Assembly: GCA_016209725.1 (NCBI GenBank)
Contig: JACQVO010000100.1
Span: forward strand, 1-5,953
Source: Candidatus Methylomirabilota bacterium
GTDB taxonomy: Bacteria > Methylomirabilota > Methylomirabilia > Methylomirabilales > 2-02-FULL-66-22
Length of the DNA stretch: 5,953 nucleotides
Direction of reading: 5' to 3'
Part shown: positions 1 through 4,577 of the stretch, in pieces
How positions within the stretch are numbered: position 1 is the stretch's first letter
Layout: every line of letters begins with the position of its first letter
The notes under the pieces: generated by a model
The model's input: the letters and a program-made list of their open reading frames with translations, nothing else
The model's database searches: none
Told to the model about the DNA's origin: nothing
Translations under genes and position numbers: made by a program

Positions 1-1
1 G

Positions 2-151
2 CGCGAGACCGATGGGCGCCACTACCACTGGCACATCGAGGTGTTGCCGAAGCTCACCCGCGTGGCAGGCTTCGAGTGGGGAAGCGGGTTTTATATCAAT
101 CCTACTCCGCCGGAGGAAGCCGCGAAATTCCTGCGGGACGCCAAGGTCTAA
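2..151 (+). CDS. galT: Galactose-1-phosphate uridylyltransferase, C-terminal end (5' truncated by window)
   Basis: This is the last 49 codons of a gene that enters from the left edge and stops at TAA 149-151. The visible peptide carries an H-Y-H-W-H-I-E motif (visible residues 7-13), followed by VAGFEWGSGFYINPTPPEEAA. That combination is typical of the C-terminus of bacterial GalT. Known for the family: GalT moves UMP from UDP-glucose to galactose-1-phosphate in the cytoplasmic Leloir pathway, and histidines in the HxH segment near the C-terminus help bind metal. The catalytic HPH motif would lie upstream, outside the window, so activity cannot be judged. A strong palindrome begins one base after the stop codon, suggesting that the transcription unit ends here. 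A related HIT-superfamily nucleotidyltransferase is the main alternative. Confidence 0.85.
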   Translation, partial: RETDGRHYHWHIEVLPKLTRVAGFEWGSGFYINPTPPEEAAKFLRDAKV

Positions 152-152
152 C

Positions 153-188
153 CCGGAGAATTCACGAACGGACCCGTGAATTCTCCGG
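153..188 (+). terminator. 14-bp perfect hairpin directly after galT (terminator-like, no T-tract)
   Basis: Bases 153-166 (CCGGAGAATTCACG) are the exact reverse complement of 175-188, with an 8-base loop at 167-174. The stem starts two bases after the galT stop codon, the usual place for a 3'-end hairpin. It is followed by ATCAATGACC rather than a run of T, so it does not fit the classical intrinsic terminator. It may protect the 3' end, terminate without a U-tract, or be one more of the palindromes that fill this spacer. Confidence 0.5.
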
Positions 189-190
189 AT

Positions 191-230
191 CAATGACCAA
201 TGACCAATCCCGCCATGGCGGGATGACCAA
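191..230. repeat. TGACCAA heptamers around an 18-bp perfect palindrome
   Basis: TGACCAA occurs at 194-200 and 201-207 (adjacent) and again at 224-230. Between the second and third copies lies ATCCCGCCATGGCGGGAT (207-224), which equals its own reverse complement. The heptamers all point the same way, so this is a palindrome dropped into a short tandem repeat and not simple terminal inverted repeats. No coding role is visible. A related, decayed inverted version occurs at 363-393. Confidence 0.6.
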
Positions 231-238
231 TGATCGTT

Positions 239-320
239 GGGCACCCATCGGGACCCAGCGACTGCGCCTCCGCGCAGTGTCGCTGGGTGCCCGCCCGCCC
301 CGGGCGGTGCGATGGGTCCC
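239..320. repeat. Compound inverted-repeat element able to fold as a three-way junction
   Basis: One 11-12 base motif of the form GGG(C)ACCCA(T/G)CG appears four times. Two copies are direct, at 239-250 and 250-260, and two are inverted, at 281-292 and 310-320. Bases 239-250 pair with 310-320 (11 bp, C242 bulged) as an outer stem. Inside it, 250-260 pairs with 281-292 (11 bp, G289 bulged). That hairpin continues through A261-T280 and CTGCGC/GCGCAG (262-267 with 272-277) to a CTCC loop. A second short hairpin forms from GCCCG/CGGGC (293-297 with 301-305). Alternative pairings exist, for example 239-247 with 284-292. It could be a REP- or MITE-like palindromic repeat or a structured RNA leader. 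The sequence alone does not decide between these. Confidence 0.55.
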
Positions 321-362
321 GCGGCGCGCCGTCAAGGAGCGTCACGGAGATCCCTTCCCCAT

Positions 363-393
363 TTGGCCATTTGTCCGCCTATGGCGGGTCATT
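363..393. repeat. Degenerate inverted copy of the heptamer/palindrome motif
   Basis: TTGGCCAT at 363-370, CCGCC-TAT-GGCGG at 375-387 (5-bp stem, 3-base loop) and TCATT at 389-393 follow the order and spacing of the reverse complement of 191-230 (TTGGTCAT, then CCCGCCATGGCGGG, then GGTCATT), with substitutions and small indels. A further short stem, GCGGG/CCCGC (384-388 with 394-398), overlaps it. The similarity is by eye and moderate. Confidence 0.4.
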
Positions 394-435
394 CCCGCGA
401 TGATTCGCCAACGAGTTCGCGAATAATCCGGGCTA

Positions 436-443
436 GGGGAGGA
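436..443 (+). promoter_or_regulatory. Ribosome binding site that favours ATG 449 over TTG 446
   Basis: GGGGAGGA at 436-443 is a strong Shine-Dalgarno sequence. It ends 2 bases before a TTG at 446 and 5 bases before the next in-frame codon, ATG 449. The second spacing is normal and the first too short, so the kinase start is placed at ATG 449. Confidence 0.7.
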
Positions 444-448
444 TCTTG

Positions 449-3400
449 ATGTCGGTCCATGAGTGGTCAGATCAGCGCCTGGAGCAGGTCTGGGACCTCC
501 TTGAGGCCTGGTCCGGCGTCAGCGCCACCCTGGACCTCCCCAGGGTCCTGGAGGTGATCCCTCGTCTGGCCGCCACGGTCCTGGGAGCCCGGACCGCCGT
601 CCTCCGCCTGGCGGACGATGCGGCAGCCGAATTCCGGGTGACCTCCCGCTTCGACGCGGACGGGGGAACGGCCTTCGCCGCCGCCGATGAGCGGCTGGCC
701 GAGGCCGTCCGCCGCGAGGCGGCGCCCGCCACGGTTCCGGACCTCCGGCAGGATGGGCGCTTTGCCACGGCGGTGGGGCGCGAGGCGGCCCCGGCCCTCT
801 GCGTGCCGCTTCTCTGCCAGGGGGTCGTGATCGGAACCCTGGGCCTCTACGGCAAGCGGGCCGACGCCCCCGGAGAGCCGGGGACGTTCGGGGGGCGGGA
901 CCTTCGCCTGCTGGTCGCTCTGGGTACGCAGGCGGCCGCCGCGATCGAGAACGCCCGGCTTTTCCATGCGGCCGAACAGCGGGCGAGAGAGCTGGCCGCC
1001 CTCGGAGAGATCGGCCAGGCCATCACGGGCCGGCTGGAGCTGCCGGCGGTCCTGGAGGCCGTCGTGGCGGGGGCCATGCGTCTCCTGGGGAGCCAGTTCA
1101 CCCAGGTCATCCTGTGGGACGAAGCGAGCCAGCGGCTGCGATACGGGGCCGCCCTGGGTCCCGAGGCCGAGCGGGTCGGGCATCAGATGCTGGAGCTGGG
1201 TCGGGGCATCAACGGGACGGTGGCGCTCACCCGGCAACCCATGATCCTGGATGATTACCAGGCGTCGCCCTACGCCCTGCCGGAGTTCCCCGATGTCTTG
1301 GCGACCATCACCACCCCCGTCCTGTTCGGGGAGCGGCTGCTGGGGGTCCTCCACTCCCATACCACCCAACCCGGCAAGCGCTTCGCGCGCGACGATCTCC
1401 GCCTGCTGCAGATGCTCGCCACCCAGGCGGCCATCGCCATCGAGAACGCCCGCCTCTTCGAGGAGGCCCGCGTGCGCAGCGCCCGGCTGAATGCCCTGAG
1501 CGAGCTCAGCCGGACGGTGACCAGTTCCCTGGACCTCCAGCGGGTCTTCGACTACGTGGTGCGGGCCGCCGTGGACCTTCTGGCCCTGGCCCTGGCCCGG
1601 GTGTACGTCTGGCAGGAGACGGCCGGCCTGTTGCGTCTGCAGGCGAGTGCCGGGGCCGCGGACCTCCTCCCGTATCCGCGGGAGACGTTCCGGCCCGGCG
1701 AGGGCGTGGTGGGGACCGTCTTCAGCTCACGGGGGGTGATGACGGTCTCCGATGCCGGCACCGACCATCGCTACTCCGAGCAGGCCTGGGCCCGGGAGGT
1801 CGGGGTGAAGAATGTGGCGGTCATCCCGCTCCTGTCGGGGGAACAGGCGGTGGGCGTCCTGAGCGTGTCGCGGCGCGCGGGCCGATCCTTTGACGCGGAC
1901 GAGATCGGTCTGCTCACCTCCTTCGCCCAGCACGCCGCCATCGCCATCGAGAACGCCCGGCTGTTCCATGAGAGCGAGCGGCTGGCCCAGGACAACCTGC
2001 TGCGGCTCCGGGAGATCTCGATCCTGAACGAAATCGGGATGGCCATGCAGGGGACGATGCACCTGGACGCCCTCCTCCAGGTGATCCTGACGGGCGTCAC
2101 CTTCGGCGGGGGCCTGGGGTTCAACCGGGCGGTGCTCCTCCTGGTGGACGAGGCGCGGCGCGTCCTGGAGGGCCGCATGGGGGTGGGTCCCGGTTCCGGC
2201 GAGGAAGCGGCCCGGATCTGGAAGGGGCTGGAGACGACGACCCGGTCCCTGCGCGAGGTCATCGCCGACCGGGCGGCCCACTGGCGCGAGGGGGCGGACG
2301 CCGCCTTCGATCAGTGTGCGCGGGGCCTGGTGGTCCCCCTCCGCCGGGATGCGGGTGTGCTGGCCCTGGCGGCCCTGGAGGCCCGGCCGTTCCGCATCGG
2401 TGACGCGCGGCGCGACCCCCGGGTCCGCCCGGAGTGGGAGGGCCGGCTGGAGGTGGACGAATTCGCGTGTGTCCCCCTGGTGGCGAAGGGCAAGGTGGTG
2501 GGCGTGATCGCCGTGGACAACAAGTTCAACAGAAGGCCGATCAGCGACGAGGACCTGGAGTTGCTCTCCGTCTTCGCCACGCAGGCGGGACTGGCGGTGG
2601 AGAGCGCCCAGGTGTACACCCGCCTGGAGGAGGCCCACCGGGAAATCCAGCGAAGCCACCATCAGCTTCTCCACCAGGAGCGCCTGGCCGCCCTGGGCGA
2701 GATGGCGGCGCATGTGGTCCACGAAATCCGCAACCCGCTGGTCTCCATCGGCGGCTTCGCCCGGCGGCTGGCCCGGCGCCTGCTCGGCCGGGAGCCGGAG
2801 GGCCAGTACGCCCAGATCATCGCCCGCGAAGTGGACCGGCTGGAGCGGATCGTGCGGGACGTCCAGGGGATGTCGCGGGACGTTCGCCCGGTCCTCGTGG
2901 AGACCGACGTGCACATCCTGCTGCAGGACTGCCTGGTCCTGTTCGCGGAGCGGATCAGCCAGCAGCGGATTGACCTTCGGATGGATCTGGCGGAGCGGCC
3001 GCCTAGCTTCCCCCTGGATCCGGCCCAGCTCAAGCAGGCCATCGTGAACCTGGTGGCCAACGCCATGGAGGCGATGGCGGGTGGCGGGACCCTCACCATC
3101 ACCACGCGCGTTGTCCGGGCCAACGCAAGTCAAACGGTCGATTGGTCGAATGGTCAACTGGGCAGAACAGAGGCCGCCAACGCGGCCGACGGCTCGACCA
3201 CTCGACACATCGACGATTCGACTCATCGACATGCTCTCGATGAGTGGGCGGTGCTCGGTGTGGGCGACACCGGCGGCGGGATCCCGCAGGAGATCCTGGA
3301 AGAAATCTTCAATCCGTTCTTCACCACCAAGGAGGCGGGAACGGGCCTGGGCCTCGCGCTGGTCCGCCGGATCGCCCGCGCCCACGGGGGGCGGGTGGAG

Positions 3401-3487
3401 GTGGACAACCAGCCCGGCAAGGGGGTCGCATTCCGGCTCTGGCTGCCGATGGAGCACGCCACCCACGGGGAAGCCGTGGCAGCCTGA
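449..3487 (+). CDS. Soluble sensor histidine kinase with four GAF domains
   Basis: The protein has 1012 residues. Four GAF-type sensor domains are visible at roughly 28-168, 195-333, 360-502 and 536-718. The first three end in the identical sequence IENARLF (166-172, 331-337, 500-506) and the fourth in LAVESAQVY (715-723). Helical linkers join them. A coiled-coil-like stretch (724-752) leads to the HisKA dimerisation domain with HEIRNP, whose phospho-accepting histidine is His758. HATPase_c follows, with N box NLVANAMEAM (867-876), G1 DTGGGI (940-945), F box NPFFTTK (955-961) and G2 GTGLGL (964-969). There is no membrane segment or signal peptide, so it should be cytoplasmic and sense small molecules or redox/light ligands through GAF; the ligand is unknown. 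Known for the family: autophosphorylation on histidine, then transfer to a receiver aspartate. The receiver encoded 65 bp downstream is the obvious partner. A repeat-built insertion at about residues 890-931 interrupts the ATP-binding domain, but the reading frame and all boxes are intact. Confidence 0.93.
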   Translation: MSVHEWSDQRLEQVWDLLEAWSGVSATLDLPRVLEVIPRLAATVLGARTAVLRLADDAAAEFRVTSRFDADGGTAFAAADERLAEAVRREAAPATVPDLRQDGRFATAVGREAAPALCVPLLCQGVVIGTLGLYGKRADAPGEPGTFGGRDLRLLVALGTQAAAAIENARLFHAAEQRARELAALGEIGQAITGRLELPAVLEAVVAGAMRLLGSQFTQVILWDEASQRLRYGAALGPEAERVGHQMLELGRGINGTVALTRQPMILDDYQASPYALPEFPDVLATITTPVLFGERLLGVLHSHTTQPGKRFARDDLRLLQMLATQAAIAIENARLFEEARVRSARLNALSELSRTVTSSLDLQRVFDYVVRAAVDLLALALARVYVWQETAGLLRLQASAGAADLLPYPRETFRPGEGVVGTVFSSRGVMTVSDAGTDHRYSEQAWAREVGVKNVAVIPLLSGEQAVGVLSVSRRAGRSFDADEIGLLTSFAQHAAIAIENARLFHESERLAQDNLLRLREISILNEIGMAMQGTMHLDALLQVILTGVTFGGGLGFNRAVLLLVDEARRVLEGRMGVGPGSGEEAARIWKGLETTTRSLREVIADRAAHWREGADAAFDQCARGLVVPLRRDAGVLALAALEARPFRIGDARRDPRVRPEWEGRLEVDEFACVPLVAKGKVVGVIAVDNKFNRRPISDEDLELLSVFATQAGLAVESAQVYTRLEEAHREIQRSHHQLLHQERLAALGEMAAHVVHEIRNPLVSIGGFARRLARRLLGREPEGQYAQIIAREVDRLERIVRDVQGMSRDVRPVLVETDVHILLQDCLVLFAERISQQRIDLRMDLAERPPSFPLDPAQLKQAIVNLVANAMEAMAGGGTLTITTRVVRANASQTVDWSNGQLGRTEAANAADGSTTRHIDDSTHRHALDEWAVLGVGDTGGGIPQEILEEIFNPFFTTKEAGTGLGLALVRRIARAHGGRVEVDNQPGKGVAFRLWLPMEHATHGEAVAA
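3129..3230. repeat. Inverted arrays of octamers inserted in the kinase gene
   Basis: The left arm has four tandem octamers of the form GTCRANNG: GTCAAACG 3129-3136, GTCGATTG 3137-3144, GTCGAATG 3145-3152 and GTCAACTG 3153-3160. The right arm has five tandem octamers of the reverse-complement form NNNTCGAC: GGCTCGAC 3191-3198, CACTCGAC 3199-3206, ACATCGAC 3207-3214, GATTCGAC 3215-3222 and TCATCGAC 3223-3230. A weaker sixth unit, CGGCCGAC, sits at 3183-3190. The centre (about 3161-3182) is not repetitive. The left arm is 50% G+C, visibly lower than the surrounding gene. In the protein it gives a polar, low-complexity segment rich in T, S, H, D and N between the strand TLTITT (881-886) and WAVLGVGD (933-940). 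Confidence 0.8.
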
Positions 3488-3552
3488 GGTTCGGGCGGGT
3501 GGACGACCGCGGGGCGACCCGGCTGGAGATCATATCGAGCGGAGGGGACTTC

Positions 3553-3909
3553 ATGAAAATCATCCTGGTGGTAGATGACGAGGAGGCCATCCGGTTCCTG
3601 TACCAGGAGGAATTGGGGGAGGCCGGCTATCATGTCGAGGTTGCCTCGGACGGTCAGGAGGCGCTGCGCATGGTGCAACAGCGACGACCCGACCTCATGA
3701 CCGTCGATATCAGGATGCCGGGGATGGACGGGATCGAACTGGTGAGGCGCGTGCGGGAGATCCACCGCGACCTGCCGATCATCATCTGCACCGCCTACGA
3801 TGACTTCAAGTACGACTTCGGGACGTGGGCCAGTGACGCCTACATCACCAAGTCTGCTGACCTCGAAAAGTTGAAGGGAAAGATCCGCGAGCTTCTGGGT
3901 GAAAGGTAA
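3553..3909 (+). CDS. Single-domain (CheY-like) response regulator
   Basis: The protein has 118 residues and consists only of a receiver domain. The start is ATG 3553, preceded by GGAGGGG at 3541-3547 with 5 bases of spacing. An upstream in-frame extension exists but would overlap the kinase gene and does not look like protein. The receiver residues are complete: acidic pair Asp8/Asp9, phospho-acceptor Asp52 in VDIRMPGMDG, Thr80 in the CTAYDD segment and Lys100 in ITKS. No DNA-binding, enzymatic or AAA+ output domain follows, so it acts either by protein-protein contact or as an intermediate in a phosphorelay. It lies 65 bp after the histidine kinase in the same direction and is most likely phosphorylated by it. 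The final target cannot be read from the window. Confidence 0.93.
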   Translation: MKIILVVDDEEAIRFLYQEELGEAGYHVEVASDGQEALRMVQQRRPDLMTVDIRMPGMDGIELVRRVREIHRDLPIIICTAYDDFKYDFGTWASDAYITKSADLEKLKGKIRELLGER

Positions 3910-3997
3910 TCTGGTGAAAAAACCAGCAGAACGATGCGCGGGTGCCTATGGAGGCGGCAGGCGCCTTCTGATCCTTTGCGATCGGGCGGCGTGGGCA

Positions 3998-4034
3998 ATC
4001 GCCCAAACGCTGTCGCGGCAAGCAGTTGGGCGAT
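3998..4034. promoter_or_regulatory. 9-bp inverted repeat upstream of the glnB promoter (possible activator site or RNA switch)
   Basis: ATCGCCCAA (3998-4006) is the exact reverse complement of TTGGGCGAT (4026-4034), with 19 bases between them, and CTG/CAG (4010-4012, 4023-4025) extends the pairing inward. It lies about 58-94 bases upstream of the transcription start predicted from the sigma-54 element. It does not match the usual NtrC site (TGCACC/GGTGCA type). A competing small hairpin, TGGGC-AATC-GCCCA (3992-4005), shares its left arm. Role unknown. Confidence 0.35.
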
Positions 4035-4036
4035 GG

Positions 4037-4063
4037 AAGCCGCTGGCCCCTCGGGGGGGCTTT
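4037..4063 (+). terminator. Weak terminator candidate after the response regulator
   Basis: AAGCC (4037-4041) can pair with GGCTT (4058-4062), and CCCC (4047-4050) with GGGG (4054-4057) inside it, leaving a 5-base bulge and a TCG loop. The 3' side ends in TTT before GCT. The stem is GC-rich but bulged and the T-run is short, so termination is only possible. It would separate the kinase/receiver unit from glnB. Confidence 0.25.
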
Positions 4064-4064
4064 G

Positions 4065-4081
4065 CTGGCATAGGGTTTGCT
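4065..4081 (+). promoter_or_regulatory. Sigma-54 (RpoN) -24/-12 promoter for glnB-glnA
   Basis: CTGGCATAGGGTTTGCT matches the sigma-54 consensus (TGGCAC-N5-TTGCA/T) at every position of TGGCA and TTGCT. The invariant GG (4067-4068) and GC (4079-4080) are exactly 10 bases apart. Counting from the -12 element, transcription would begin near 4092, giving a leader of about 35 bases before the glnB ATG. Sigma-54 control of glnB/glnA under nitrogen limitation is well established in many bacteria and needs an AAA+ activator such as NtrC, which is not encoded here. Confidence 0.78.
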
Positions 4082-4126
4082 TTATGAGGTCGCGGCGTAC
4101 AGGGCGTACACGTCGGGAGGAGACAC

Positions 4127-4465
4127 ATGAAGAAGATCGAAGCCATCATCAAGCCCTTCAAGCTGGACGAAGTGAAGAACGCCCTGGCCGAGGTCGGCAT
4201 CCAGGGAATCACGGTGAGCGAGGTGAAGGGCTTCGGCCGGCAGAAGGGCCACACGGAACTGTACCGGGGTGCCGAGTACACCATTGATTTCCTGCCCAAG
4301 GTGAAGATCGAGATCGTGGTCCCGGACGGCAAGTGCGACAAGGTGGTGGAGACCATCCAGGCCTCGGCCAAGACCGGGAGGATCGGGGACGGCAAGATCT
4401 TCATCCTGCCGTGTGAGGAGGTCATCCGCATCCGCACGGGGGAGCGCGGCGAAGCGGCCATCTAG
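4127..4465 (+). CDS. glnB: Nitrogen regulatory protein PII
   Basis: The protein has 112 residues, the standard PII length. The start ATG follows GGGAGGAG (4115-4122) with 4 bases of spacing. Family landmarks are all in place. The T-loop is at about 37-55 with Tyr51 in RGAEY, the uridylylation site in proteobacterial PII. The B-loop TGRIGDGK (83-90) binds ATP/ADP, and Arg101 and Arg103 in the C-loop contact the nucleotide phosphates. PII is a cytoplasmic trimer that reads ATP/ADP and 2-oxoglutarate and adjusts targets such as GlnE, NtrB, AmtB or carboxylases. Placement just before glnA, with no amtB nearby, favours the name glnB over glnK, though sequence alone separates these poorly. Transcription probably comes from the RpoN element upstream and continues into glnA. 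Confidence 0.96.
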   Translation: MKKIEAIIKPFKLDEVKNALAEVGIQGITVSEVKGFGRQKGHTELYRGAEYTIDFLPKVKIEIVVPDGKCDKVVETIQASAKTGRIGDGKIFILPCEEVIRIRTGERGEAAI

Positions 4466-4473
4466 GATCGGGC

Positions 4474-4494
4474 CCGAGGGCCGGCATCCCTCGG
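4474..4494 (+). other. Hairpin just after glnB
   Basis: CCGAGGG (4474-4480) pairs perfectly with CCCTCGG (4488-4494) across a 7-base loop, 8 bases after the glnB stop codon. GATCG (4466-4470) and CGATC (4506-4510) could close it from outside. No T-tract follows. It may act as a partial terminator or mRNA stabiliser setting the glnB to glnA ratio. Confidence 0.4.
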
Positions 4495-4529
4495 TCATGC
4501 CTGAGCGATCAGCGATGTTCCGGGACCCC

Positions 4530-4554
4530 GGCCTGTGGCCGCAGGCCGCAGGCC
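4530..4554 (+). other. Alternative GC-rich hairpins in the glnA leader
   Basis: GGCCTG (4530-4535) can pair with CAGGCC at 4542-4547 or with a second CAGGCC at 4549-4554, because GCAGGCC is tandemly duplicated (4541-4547, 4548-4554). The structure ends 6 bases before the glnA Shine-Dalgarno GGGAGGAG (4561-4568), so it could influence termination or ribosome access. No T-tract is present. Confidence 0.3.
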
Positions 4555-4577
4555 TCTAGCGGGAGGAGTGAGGGATC

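Noticed and set aside
364..379. Possible second sigma-54 promoter before the kinase (TTGGCC ... CCGCC with GG-N10-GC)
   Set aside because: The spacing is right, but the -12 half reads CCGC instead of TTGC, and the site overlaps the degenerate palindrome that explains the sequence.
402..427. Possible sigma-70 -10 box (AATAAT, 422-427) before the kinase
   Set aside because: There is no acceptable -35 at the right distance, and the start point would fall almost on the ribosome binding site.
76..449. Small plus-strand open frames in the galT-kinase spacer
   Set aside because: They run through palindromes and repeats, one begins inside galT, their composition is R/P/G-rich, and no ribosome binding site or protein motif supports them.
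3129..3230. CRISPR-like array in the kinase gene
   Set aside because: The units are 8 bases, directly abutting and inverted between arms. There are no 25-40 base repeats with unique spacers and no cas genes.
3116..3241. Insertion as a frameshift or pseudogene event in the kinase
   Set aside because: The frame is kept, no stop is introduced, and all downstream ATP-binding boxes (G1, F, G2) are intact.
1727..3466. Long open frame on the minus strand (579 codons) opposite the kinase
   Set aside because: It is rich in P, G, R, H and Q without recognisable motifs, as expected for a shadow frame opposite a high-GC gene. The plus-strand frame has full domain signatures.
3899..4087. 62-codon open frame after the response regulator
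   Set aside because: It starts inside the receiver gene, overlaps the sigma-54 promoter and the inverted repeat, and has no family features.
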